NCBI RefSeq assembly: GCF_030553055.1
Contig: NZ_CP130713.1
Span: 186,001-250,000 of the forward strand
Direction: 5' to 3'
DNA length: 64,000 bases
DNA from: Streptomyces sp. XD-27
Lineage (GTDB): Bacteria; Actinomycetota; Actinomycetes; Streptomycetales; Streptomycetaceae
The position numbers and the translations under genes were made by a program. The notes beneath the pieces are model-generated. The model did not search any database and was not told the DNA's origin. It worked only from the letters and a program-made list of their open reading frames with translations. Of the stretch, positions 29,196 to 37,335 are shown piece after piece. Positions within the stretch are counted from its first letter, which is position 1. Every line of letters starts with the position of its first letter.

Positions 29196-30771
29196 ACGGC
29201 ACAAGCGGAACGAGTGGAACGAGCGACGCGAGCGGCGTAAGCGGCGCCTATCTGGGTATGCCGGCCTTCCCCGCGGCCGCCGCCTCCGCGACCCGCGACG
29301 CCCAACTGCGGGCCAACCTGCGCCACGCCACGCACACCATCCGCGCCAAGCGCGCGTCGGCCGTCGCCGAGCTGGCCGACTGGGCACAGCTGCGCGCCGC
29401 GGGAGCCGCGATCAAGGACCGCACCCTGCGCCACCTCGACCACTACCTTGAGCAACTGGAGGCGGCGGTCACGGCCGCGGGCGGGCAGGTCCACTGGGCG
29501 GCGGACGCGGCCGAGGCGAACCGGATCGTCACCGATCTCGTACGGGCCACCGGCGAGCACGAGGTCGTCAAGGTCAAGTCGATGGCGACGCAGGAGATCG
29601 GCCTGAACGACGCCCTGGCGAGAGCGGGCATCACCGCGTACGAGACGGACCTCGCCGAGCTCATCGTGCAGCTCGGCGACGACCTCCCCTCGCACATCCT
29701 GGTCCCGGCGATCCACCGCAACCGCGCCGAGATCCGCGACATCTTCACGAAGGAGATGGCGCGCTGGGGCCGCCCCGCGCCGGACGGGCTCACCGACGCC
29801 CCCGCCGACCTGGCCGAGGCGGCGCGCCGCCACCTCCGGGAGAAGTTCCTGCGCGCGAAGGTCGCCGTCTCCGGCGCCAACTTCATGGTGGCCGAGACGG
29901 GCACGCTCGTCGTCGTCGAGTCGGAGGGCAACGGCCGCATGTGCCTGACGCTCCCCGAGACGCTCATCTCGGTCGTGGGCATCGAGAAGGTGGTCCCCAC
30001 CTGGCGGGACCTGGAGGTCTTCCTGCAGCTCCTCCCCGCTCCTCCACGGCCGAGCGCATGAACCCGTACACCTCGATGTGGACGGGTACGGCAGGCTCCG
30101 GCAGCGGCGACGGCCCGCGGGCCTTCCACCTGGTCCTCCTCGACAACGGCCGCACCGACGCCCTCGCCGACCCGGTCGGCCGCCAGGCCCTGCGCTGCAT
30201 CCGCTGCTCGGCCTGCCTCAACGTCTGCCCGGTGTACGAGCGGGCGGGCGGGCACGCGTACGGCTCGGCCTACCCCGGCCCCATCGGCGCGATCCTCACC
30301 CCGCAGCTGCGCGGGACGCGAAGCGAGGTCGACGCGTCGCTGCCGTACGCGTCCTCCCTGTGCGGCGCGTGCTACGAGGTGTGCCCGGTGGCCATCGACA
30401 TCCCTCAGATCCTGGTCCATCTGCGGGAGCGCGTCGTCGAGGGCGGCCCGGCGTCCGTACGCGGCACCCGCGCCGTCGTCAGACCCGCCAGGGGCCACGC
30501 CGCCGAGCGCGCCGCGATGCGCGCCGCGGGCTGGGCGCTGAACCACCCGGCCGTCTGGCGCGCCGGCCAGCGCCTCGCCGCCCGGACGCGCCGCCTGCAC
30601 CCGCGGCGGCTGCCGGGGCCGGGGCGCGCCTGGTCCGACACCCGGGAGCTCCCCGCTGTCCCGGCCGAGTCGTTCCGCGGCTGGTGGCGACGCACGCGCG
30701 GCGACTCGGCGAGCGGCGCGCACACCGTCTCCGGGCCGCGGAGCGATTCAGTACAGGAGAAGTCGAAGTGA
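29192..30771 (+). CDS. lutB: L-lactate oxidation Fe-S subunit LutB, one-base frameshift
   Basis: About 526 residues. GTG 29192 overlaps the lutA stop (GTGA-type coupling). The LUD domain covers roughly 60-290 (KVKSMATQEIGLN, MVAETGTLVVVESEGNGRM). Two ferredoxin-type clusters follow, CIRCSACLNVCPVYE and CGACYEVCPVAIDIPQ, as in known LutB. The frame is broken at CCCC 30034-30037: the first part ends in LQLLP, and RSSTAERMNPYTSMWTG continues in the next frame. One added C restores a normal LutB, so a sequence error is likely. The first 15 residues are a GTS-repeat (NGTSGTSGTSDASG) not usual in the family. Confidence 0.9.
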
Positions 30772-31421
30772 GCAGCCGAGCCCTCGTCCTGGCGCGCGTG
30801 CGCCGCGCGCTGGCCGACGTCCCGCGCGCCGAGACCCCGTCGCAGGTGCCCGTGGACCGCGCGTACCTGCGCGCCCACGGCGACCGCACCCCCTCCGAGA
30901 CGGTCGACCTGCTCGCCGTGAACCTCGCCGACTACCGCGCGATGGTGCACCGTACGGACACCGCGGGGCTGCCGGCCCTGATCGCCCGGCTGCTGGCAGA
31001 GCGGGGCGCGGCGTCGGTGCTCGTGCCGCCCGGCCTGCCCGCCGAATGGCTCTCCGCCGCGCGAGCCGAGCGGATCGCGGACTCCGCCGACCAGACCGCA
31101 CACGCGTTGGACGCGGTCTCCAGCGTCGTCACCGGTTGCCGCGTCGCCATCGCCGAGACCGGCACGGTCGTCCTCGACGCGGGCCCGGACCAGGGCCGCC
31201 GCCGCATCACGCTCGTGCCCGACCACCACATCTGCGTGGTCCGGGTGCCGGACCAGGTCGTGGACTCGGTGCCGCAGGCCCTGGAACGGCTCGATCCGTC
31301 CCGCCCGCTGACGTGGATCTCAGGTCCGTCCGCAACGAGCGACATCGAGCTGGACCGCGTGGAGGGCGTCCACGGCCCGCGCACCCTGGAGGTCGTCCTC
31401 GCCCAGAGCGCGCCCGCGTAA
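30768..31421 (+). CDS. lutC: L-lactate oxidation subunit LutC
   Basis: A 217-residue LUD-domain protein, the third component of the LutABC L-lactate oxidising system. GTG 30768 overlaps the lutB stop and has AGGAG nine bases upstream. Family segments are ALVLARVRRAL at the start, VVTGCRVAIAETGTVVLDAG in the middle, RRITLVPDHHICVV, and the C-terminal GPSATSDIELDRVEGVHGP typical of LutC. Length is normal. No LutR-type GntR regulator or lactate permease lies beside the operon in this window. Confidence 0.93.
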   Translation: MSSRALVLARVRRALADVPRAETPSQVPVDRAYLRAHGDRTPSETVDLLAVNLADYRAMVHRTDTAGLPALIARLLAERGAASVLVPPGLPAEWLSAARAERIADSADQTAHALDAVSSVVTGCRVAIAETGTVVLDAGPDQGRRRITLVPDHHICVVRVPDQVVDSVPQALERLDPSRPLTWISGPSATSDIELDRVEGVHGPRTLEVVLAQSAPA

Positions 31422-31524
31422 CGTCAGCTGCCCCGCGCGGGAGAACGGCCCTCTTATGGACCAGTTGGACGGGCACACTTTGGCTCTGTCTCCCGGACCA
31501 TGACCGCGGCAGGGTGGGAGGACC

Positions 31525-32151
31525 TTGAACCTTGCGGAGGTCTCCTTGAGTGTCGCGTTCCTGCTGACCACCCTCGTCATGGTGGTCACCCCCGGCACCG
31601 GCGTGGTGTACACCATCGCTGCCGGGCTGTCCCATGGCCGACGGGCGAGCGTGGTCGCCGCGCTCGGCTGCACCCTCGGCGTCGTGCCGCATCTGGTGGC
31701 GACGATCACCGGCCTCGCCGCGGTGCTGCACACCAGCGCCGTCGCCTACGAGACGGTGAAGTACCTCGGTGTCGGTTACCTGCTGTACATGGCGTGGGCG
31801 ACGCTGCGCGACAAGGAGGCGCTGGCCGTCGAGGGGGCGGACGAGCCGCGCCCGGCGGCCCGCGTGATCGCCTCCGGGGTGCTGATCAACGTGCTCAACC
31901 CGAAGCTCACGATGTTCTTCGTCGCGTTTCTCCCGCAGTTCGTCCCCGCCGGCGAGCCCGACTCCCTCGGCATGATGCTCCGGCTCAGCGCCGTCTTCAT
32001 GGGGCTGACCTTCGTCGTCTTCGCCGCGTACGGGATGTGCGCCGCCGCCATGCGCAACCGCGTACTGGCCCGGCCCAGGGTGATGACCGGCATCCGCCGG
32101 GTGTTCGCCGCCTGTTTCGTGGGCCTGAGCGCGCGGCTGGCGGTGGCGTGA
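31525..32151 (+). CDS. LysE/RhtB-family amino-acid exporter
   Basis: A 208-residue membrane protein with about six hydrophobic segments and the RhtB/LysE signature near the N-terminus (TPGTGVVYTIAAGLSHGRRA) plus INVLNPKLTMFFVAFLPQF in the middle. These proteins export amino acids or derivatives using the proton gradient. TTG 31525 is used because GGGAGG lies four to five bases upstream. The next gene starts two bases after its stop, so the two are cotranscribed. Confidence 0.9.
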   Translation: MNLAEVSLSVAFLLTTLVMVVTPGTGVVYTIAAGLSHGRRASVVAALGCTLGVVPHLVATITGLAAVLHTSAVAYETVKYLGVGYLLYMAWATLRDKEALAVEGADEPRPAARVIASGVLINVLNPKLTMFFVAFLPQFVPAGEPDSLGMMLRLSAVFMGLTFVVFAAYGMCAAAMRNRVLARPRVMTGIRRVFAACFVGLSARLAVA

Positions 32152-32153
32152 GC

Positions 32154-32855
32154 ATGCGCTTCCGGCACGCGGACGCCATCTGGTCCGACTACCCCGAACT
32201 CGTCGCAGGCGCGCTCCGCGCCGCCGGCGTCGACTCCGCCGCCGACGTCGGCCCGCGCGTCGCGGAGTACACCGCCCGTGCCGCGGCCCGGCTGGCCGGC
32301 GCCACCGAGAGCGCGTTCCCCGAAGTGCTGGCCTGGCGACGGGCCTTCGCCCGGATGGGGCTCAAGCCGACGCAGTACCGGTGCGCCTCGGAGTCGCTGC
32401 TGCGGCGGCTGCGGAAGGAGGGGGCACTGCCGCGCATCCATCCGGTGGTCGACCTGTGCAACGCGATCTCGGTCGCGTACGGGGTACCGGTCGCGGTCCT
32501 CGACGCCGACCGCATCGCCGGACCCCTGCTCGAGGTGCGTTACGCCCGCGGTGACGAGCACTACACGACTTTCGGCGGCGGCACCGAGCACCCCGCCCCC
32601 GGCGAGGTGACGTTCGCCGACTCCGCCGGACGGGCACACGCCCGGCGTTGGACCAACCGGCAGAGCGGCCACTCCGCGGTCGGCGAGCGCACGAGCCGGA
32701 TCCTCGTGGTGGCGGAGGCCATGCACGACGGCGGTGGGGAGGTCGTGCCGGAGCTGCTGAAGACGGTCGCCGAGGAACTGGCCGCACACTGGCCGGCCGA
32801 CCCGGCGGCGGCCGTCCTCACCCCCTCCGCACCGGAGTTCGCCTTCGGTGCCTAG
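32154..32855 (+). CDS. B3/4 domain (PheT-like tRNA-binding/editing) protein
   Basis: A 233-residue stand-alone B3/4 domain, the editing-domain fold of the phenylalanyl-tRNA synthetase beta chain. Segments FARMGLKPTQYRCASESLLRR, IHPVVDLCNAISVAYGVPV and the C-terminal GHSAVGERTSRILVVAEAM match the family. Stand-alone versions are thought to act on aminoacyl-tRNA or amino acids; the exact role is unknown. ATG 32154 lies two bases after the LysE stop. Pairing with an amino-acid exporter suggests joint handling of unwanted or non-standard amino acids, which is inference only. Confidence 0.87.
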   Translation: MRFRHADAIWSDYPELVAGALRAAGVDSAADVGPRVAEYTARAAARLAGATESAFPEVLAWRRAFARMGLKPTQYRCASESLLRRLRKEGALPRIHPVVDLCNAISVAYGVPVAVLDADRIAGPLLEVRYARGDEHYTTFGGGTEHPAPGEVTFADSAGRAHARRWTNRQSGHSAVGERTSRILVVAEAMHDGGGEVVPELLKTVAEELAAHWPADPAAAVLTPSAPEFAFGA

Positions 32856-32904
32856 GCCCTGGTCGGCGCGCAGGCGCCGCAGCGGCGCATGACACCATGG
32901 GCCC

Positions 32905-34641
32905 GTGAACGAGGGGGAACGCGCGGCGGACGGCACCGGCGCCGCGCCGGCGGACGGCGGATCCGCGGCGTACGGCGCGTCCACGGCGTTCGGCGGCTCC
33001 CCGGCGGGCGACGGGTGCGCGGCAGACGTCGGGTCCCCGGCGGAGGTCGGATCCCCAGCAGACGACGGGGCCCCGGCGGACGGCGGATGCCCTGGGGACG
33101 GCGGATCCGCCGCGTACGGCTCGGACTTCCTGCAGCTCGACGCCCGCGACGTGCCCACCGGCGGCAAGGCGGACTGGCTGGCCCTGCGGCTGCGGCAGGC
33201 GATCGCCGACGGTCGGCTGGCGGTGGGCAGCAGGCTGCCGCCCACCCGCGTGCTCGCCGCCGAACTGCGCGTCTCCCGCGGGGTGGTCACCGAGGCGTAC
33301 CGGCGACTGACCGAGGACGGCCACGTCGAGGGGCGCCGACGCGGGGGCACGGTGGTGGTCGCGGCCCCCGCCGTGCCACCGCTGGCTCCCACCGGGACCA
33401 GGCCGTTCCGGCGACCGCTCACGGTCACCGGCGACACCGTCGACCGGGCCGTACCGGGCGCGCGCTTCACCACCGGCAGCACCGCCGACCGGGCGATGCC
33501 AGGCGCGCTGTTCGACGGTGAACCCGGTGCCGACGTCTTCGACGCGCTGCGTGCCATCCGCGTCCGCGTCGACTTCACCCCCGGCCAGCCCGACCTCGCC
33601 GCGTTTCCCCGCGCGGCCTGGCTGCGCGCCGAACGGGCCGTGCTCGCCGAGCTGTCCGCCGACAACCTCGGCTACGGCGACCCCCGCGGCGCCCCGCGAC
33701 TGCGACGCGCCGTCGCGGGCTGGCTGGCGCGCAGCCGCGGCATCCGGGTCGAGCCGGAGGAGGTGCTGATCGTCGCCGGCACCGCGCAGGCTCTCACCCT
33801 GCTGCACCCCGTGCTGCGGGCTGACGGCATCGACGGTGTCGCGGTGGAGGACCCCGGCTCGCTCGGCACCCGCCAGCACCTGCGGAACGGAGACCTGGCC
33901 ACCCCGCCGGTGCCGGTCGACGACGGCGGCGTACGCGTCGACGCGCTGCGCGCCACCGGCGCCCGCGCGGTACTGCTCACGCCCGCCCACCAGTTCCCCA
34001 CCGGCGTGGTGACCAGCGGCGAGCGCCGCCGCGAGCTGCTGCGCTGGGCGCAGGACGGCGGGCTGATCCTGGAGGACGACTACGACGCCGAACACCGCTA
34101 CGACCGGCCGCCGGTGCCCGCGCTGCGCGCGCTGCTCGCCGATCGCGTGTGCTACATGGGCAGCGTGTCCAAGCTGCTCGCGCCCGCGCTGCGGATCGGC
34201 TGGATGGTGCCGCCGCCCCGCTACCGCGACGCCCTGACCGACGCGAAGCGCTTCACCGACCTGGGCAACGCCGTACTGCCGCAGCTGGTGCTCGCCCGGC
34301 TGATGGAGTCCGGCGACCTGGAGCGGCATCTGCGGCTGCTGCGCGGCCGCCACTCGCGGCGCCGCGACGCGATGATCGACGCCGTCGCCGAACACCTGCC
34401 CGGGGCGATCGTGCACGGCGCGGCGGCCGGCCTGCATCTGACCGTCACGTACACGCCGCAGGTCCCCGACACCGAGCTCGCCGCCGCCGCGCTCGCCCGC
34501 GGCGTGAAGTGCCAGCCCCTGTCGTGGCACCGGCAGTTGCCCGGCCGCCCCGGCCTCGTCCTCGGCTACGCGGCCGGCCCGCCCGGCGTCATCGCCGAAG
34601 GGGTGGCGGCACTCGGCGAGGCGCTGCGCGAGCTGGCCTGA
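32905..34641 (+). CDS. MocR/PdxR-type regulator (GntR HTH + aminotransferase domain)
   Basis: A 578-residue regulator. Residues about 85-150 are a GntR winged helix (ALRLRQAIADGRLAVGSRLP, LAAELRVSRGVVTEAYRRL). Residues about 205-575 are a class-I aminotransferase-like domain that binds PLP, with NLGYGDPRGAPRLRRAVAGW, EDDYDAEHRYD and the PLP lysine in GSVSKLLAPALRIGW. PdxR-type members control vitamin B6 synthesis; other MocR proteins control GABA, taurine or transport genes. The N-terminal 75 residues are unusual hexapeptide repeats (listed separately), and GTG 32905 sits before them; starts inside or after the repeats cannot be excluded. It could regulate the lysE pair or the operon downstream. 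Confidence 0.88.
   Translation: MNEGERAADGTGAAPADGGSAAYGASTAFGGSPAGDGCAADVGSPAEVGSPADDGAPADGGCPGDGGSAAYGSDFLQLDARDVPTGGKADWLALRLRQAIADGRLAVGSRLPPTRVLAAELRVSRGVVTEAYRRLTEDGHVEGRRRGGTVVVAAPAVPPLAPTGTRPFRRPLTVTGDTVDRAVPGARFTTGSTADRAMPGALFDGEPGADVFDALRAIRVRVDFTPGQPDLAAFPRAAWLRAERAVLAELSADNLGYGDPRGAPRLRRAVAGWLARSRGIRVEPEEVLIVAGTAQALTLLHPVLRADGIDGVAVEDPGSLGTRQHLRNGDLATPPVPVDDGGVRVDALRATGARAVLLTPAHQFPTGVVTSGERRRELLRWAQDGGLILEDDYDAEHRYDRPPVPALRALLADRVCYMGSVSKLLAPALRIGWMVPPPRYRDALTDAKRFTDLGNAVLPQLVLARLMESGDLERHLRLLRGRHSRRRDAMIDAVAEHLPGAIVHGAAAGLHLTVTYTPQVPDTELAAAALARGVKCQPLSWHRQLPGRPGLVLGYAAGPPGVIAEGVAALGEALRELA
32959..33120 (+). repeat. Nine imperfect 18-bp tandem repeats in a regulator N-terminus
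   Basis: The coding strand holds nine consecutive 18-base units encoding the hexapeptides GSAAYG, ASTAFG, GSPAGD, GCAADV, GSPAEV, GSPADD, GAPADG, GCPGDG and GSAAYG. The first and last units encode the same peptide. The array lies in front of the DNA-binding domain of the MocR regulator and predicts a flexible, acidic, low-complexity arm. Unit number could vary between strains by slippage without frameshift. Confidence 0.75.
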
Positions 34642-34747
34642 GCCCCGGGCGGCGGCGCACCGGTGGGCTGCGACGTATCCGACGACTCCGCCATACGCCC
34701 CCGGACCGCCCCTGCCTGCATCGTGCAGTGCAATGTCACGCGGCATA

Positions 34748-34777
34748 TTGCAATGGTGCGATTGCGCAACGTAGTCT
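34748..34777 (+). promoter_or_regulatory. Candidate sigma-70-type promoter of the damaged biosynthetic operon
   Basis: TTGCAA (34748-34753) and TAGTCT (34772-34777) are spaced by 18 bp in a locally AT-rich stretch, 69 bp before the first start of the following operon. TGCAATG occurs twice (near 34729 and 34749), and TTGCGCAA lies inside the spacer, which may mark a regulator site. Confidence 0.4.
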
Positions 34778-34845
34778 CCACTCTTGCGAGACGTCGCGGA
34801 ACTGCCTCCGGGGTGCCGGTTCCGTAAGCCCGGAAGGAATCAGGC

Positions 34846-35295
34846 TTGCCCATCGAGAACGCTCTGCCGCGACTGGTACGGGCATGCGACGAGCGGCTGC
34901 TGACCACGGGCGTCGACGAGATCATCCGGTTCGACGGCCCCGCGCAGGGCACCAGCCGGGTCGCCGTGCGCACCACCACGATCCAGGGCGTGACGATCGA
35001 GCCCGGTCAGGTGGTGATGACCGCCCTCGCCGCGGCGAACCGCGACCCGGAGGAGTTCCCCCGCCCCCACGAGCTGGTGCTGGACCGCAATCCCAACCGG
35101 CACCTGGCTTTCGGCTGGGGCGCACACGCCTGCGTGGGCGCGGTCTTCGGCCGGCTCGCGATCCGCGAACTGGTCCGCTGCCTGCTCCGGGCGCCGCGGC
35201 CACTGCGTCCGGCGGGCACGCCGGTGCGGCGGCGCACCGCGACGGTGCGCAGCATGGAGCTGCTTCCGGTCGCCTTCGGCGGTGAGAACCGATGA
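34846..35295 (+). pseudogene. Cytochrome P450, C-terminal third only
   Basis: About 149 residues of a P450, from just before the K helix to the end. The K-helix ExxR is EIIR (after TTGVD), the ANRDPEEFPRPHELVLDR segment is normal, and the haem loop FGWGAHACVG keeps the Cys ligand. About 250 N-terminal residues, including the I-helix, are missing; the preceding DNA does not contain them in any frame. It nevertheless has a plausible start (TTG 34846 after GGAAGGA), and its stop overlaps the next ATG. It cannot be an ordinary monooxygenase. I regard it as the remnant of a deleted gene now leading the operon. Confidence 0.75.
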
Positions 35296-36287
35296 GCTAC
35301 CGACCGATCCAGCGCGAGTCGGGTGCGTTCCAGCAGCCGGTGACCGAGGACGAGATCGACGCGATGTGCCGCCGGGCCTTCGGTCCGGGCACCGAGGTGG
35401 TGTCGGCCGTGGAACTGGGCGACGGCTACTACAACAACACCTTCCGGGTCGAGATCGGTGCACGGCGGCCGGTCATCCTGCGGGTGGCGCCGGATCCGGC
35501 GCGCCAGACCCGGGCCGAGCCCGAGCTGATGCGCAACGAGCACGCGAGCATCCCGTACCTGGCGCCGATCGCGTCGCTGTTGCCGCGGACCCTCGTGGTC
35601 GACTTCACCCACGACGTCATCGGGCGCGACTACCTGTTCCAGACGCTGCTCGACGGCGTGCCCGCGCCGGAGGGTCTCCATGCCTACCCGCGCACGGAGT
35701 GGAGACCGTTCTTCCGGCGGCTCGGAGAGATCGCCCGCTCGATCCACTCGGTCCGCGGCACGGGTTTCGGGCGGGTCGCCGGTCCCGCGCACGCCACCTG
35801 GAGCCACGCTCTGTTCGCCTGGTTCGAGGACGTCGCGGCGGACTTGACCGACGCCGGGCTGGATGCCGAGGACATCGGTCTCGTGGTGAAGCTTGCCGAC
35901 CGCAACCGCGCGGTGCTCGACGCGATCGACGGGCCGCGGCTGCTGCACGGCGACCTGTGGGTGGGCAACACGATGGTCGCGCCGGGTGCGCCGGAACCCA
36001 CGATCAACGGGGTGTTCGACTGCGACCGCATCTGGTGGGGCGACCCGGAGGCCGACTGGCCGATCTACCTGGCGCGGCGGCGTCCCGGCACGGAACGCGA
36101 CGCGTTCTGGGAGGGCTACGGGCCCGTGGGCACCACGCCGGAGGCCCGCTGGCGGTCACTGGTCTACCAGGCCCGGCACGCGGCCGCGCTCCGCGTGGAG
36201 TACCACCGCTTCGGCTGGCAGAAGGAGACCGCCGAAACGTACAGCGAAATGCAGGAGCTCATCGGCAAGCTGAGAACAGGGATATGA
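35292..36287 (+). CDS. Aminoglycoside phosphotransferase-family kinase
   Basis: A 331-residue protein with the APH/choline-kinase fold. The N-lobe has the Gly-rich ELGDGYYNNTFRVEI and the Lys-equivalent strand VILRVAPDP. The catalytic loop is LLHGDLWVGNTMV (HGDxxxxN) and the metal Asp is in GVFDCDRIWWGDPEADW. Such kinases phosphorylate hydroxyls of antibiotics, sugars or metabolites; the substrate here is unknown. It overlaps the P450 remnant (ATGA) and its stop overlaps the next gene's ATG, so it is firmly in this operon. It appears complete. A resistance or tailoring role for the product of the operon is possible but unproven. Confidence 0.85.
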   Translation: MSYRPIQRESGAFQQPVTEDEIDAMCRRAFGPGTEVVSAVELGDGYYNNTFRVEIGARRPVILRVAPDPARQTRAEPELMRNEHASIPYLAPIASLLPRTLVVDFTHDVIGRDYLFQTLLDGVPAPEGLHAYPRTEWRPFFRRLGEIARSIHSVRGTGFGRVAGPAHATWSHALFAWFEDVAADLTDAGLDAEDIGLVVKLADRNRAVLDAIDGPRLLHGDLWVGNTMVAPGAPEPTINGVFDCDRIWWGDPEADWPIYLARRRPGTERDAFWEGYGPVGTTPEARWRSLVYQARHAAALRVEYHRFGWQKETAETYSEMQELIGKLRTGI

Positions 36288-36606
36288 GATCGTCCGGCTC
36301 GCCGAACTGGCGGTCGGCGACCTGCGCGTCCACCTGTTCGAGCGGGCCGGGCCCGGCCGCGCCCCGGCCGGGCCGGGCGAGAGCGTGGTGCAGTTCCAGC
36401 ACGTGTGCCTGGCGGCAGGCTCGGCGGAGAAACTGCGGGAATGGCGCGACCGGTGGTTGCGGCTGTTCGACTCCGGCCGGTACCGCTTCGCGCTGACCGA
36501 CGGTCCGACCGACATCGTGACCGATGCGGACGGCACGCAGAGCTTCTACGTGTTCGACGTCAACGGCCTGGAATGCGAGTTCACCCACCTCTCGGGTGAC
36601 CGGTGA
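36284..36606 (+). pseudogene. VOC-fold protein, N-terminally short (L-DOPA 2,3-dioxygenase-like?), one-base frameshift
   Basis: ATG 36284 overlaps the kinase stop, but the meaningful frame begins one base out of step: restoring one base after 36288 gives M-x-IVRLAELAVGDLRVHLFE, then VQFQHVCLAA, SFYVFDVNGLECEF and a stop at 36604-36606. The second half has a VOC beta-alpha-beta-beta-beta pattern with a possible metal His (FQH) and Glu (LEC-E). The first beta-alpha unit and its His are missing, so about 107 residues remain of an expected about 160. Next to a tyrosine-hydroxylase-like gene and an F420-type gene, the best candidate is the LmbB1/HrmF/Orf12 group (L-DOPA extradiol cleavage). That assignment depends on the neighbourhood. 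Confidence 0.5.
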
Positions 36607-37332
36607 TGGGTGCCGGGATGGTTCTGGCCGACCTTCCCACCCGCGCGGGCTGGTCGTTCGGCGGGCTCCCCTACGGCCTCGAACCACTCACCCTCCCCAG
36701 CCGGGTGAGCCGGAGCCGAAGGCGGCGGACACCGCCGTGGAAGCCGACCCGCCGCGCCGCGCCTTCCACGAGGCGTGCCGGCGGATCCGGCAGGTCGCTC
36801 CAGGGGACCCACCGCTGCCCCGGCTCGGAGCGGGCGCAGAGCCCGAGACGGTGTACTGGTTCCGGTGGGTGACCGGCCACCAGGTCAGCTTCGTCATCTG
36901 GCGGCTGATGGCATGGCTGCTGGACGACCTGCGGGCGGGGCGGGTCGCCCGGCCCGCGGCCGTGCGGTCTCTGACCGAGTACGTGCGCGGCTACAGCGCC
37001 ATGCTGGATTACGGCAGCTCCTGTCCCCGGGAGGTCTACCAGAGCGTCATCCGGCCGAGCATGTACCGCCAGCACCGCGGGTTCAGCGGCAGTTGGGCGC
37101 CGGACTACCGGCCGGTGCGCGAGGTGTTCCGGGGCACGTCGTGGGCCAGTTGCTGCGCAGGCTCGTCGCGGTCTCCCAGGATCTCGCGGTGAACGGGCTG
37201 TATCCGGCCGGTGCGGCGGAAGACGGTGCCGAAGCCGCCGAGACCGGCTTCGCGGTGGCCGGCCGCGCGGTGGACGACCTCTTCTCGCGGCACGAGGTCG
37301 TCGCGCTGTCGCGCGCCGAGGGCGTGGGGTAG
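36603..37332 (+). CDS. Haem-dependent L-tyrosine hydroxylase-like protein (LmbB2/SfmD/Orf13 group?), two one-base frameshifts
   Basis: About 243 residues when two missing bases are restored, in CCCC 36695-36698 and GGGG 37131-37134. The start (GTG 36603) overlaps the previous stop. Readable blocks are GWSFGGLPYGLEPLTLP, VYWFRWVTGHQVSFVIWRLM, YGSSCPREVYQSVIRPSMY, QHRGFSGSWAPDYRPVREVF and, after the second break, VVGQLLRRLVAVSQDLAVNG. They recall the haem-dependent tyrosine hydroxylases of lincomycin, anthramycin, hormaomycin and saframycin pathways, which make L-DOPA. I cannot see the HxxxC haem-ligand motif reported for that group; it may be lost or the relation may be more distant. The family call is from memory and context. 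Confidence 0.5.
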
Positions 37333-37335
37333 CCG

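Noticed and set aside
8121..31421. Linking the FMN lactate-oxidase-like gene (8121) with lutABC (28443) as one lactate pathway
   Set aside because: They are 19 kb apart in different operons; the first is coupled to the PKS genes and its substrate is unknown.
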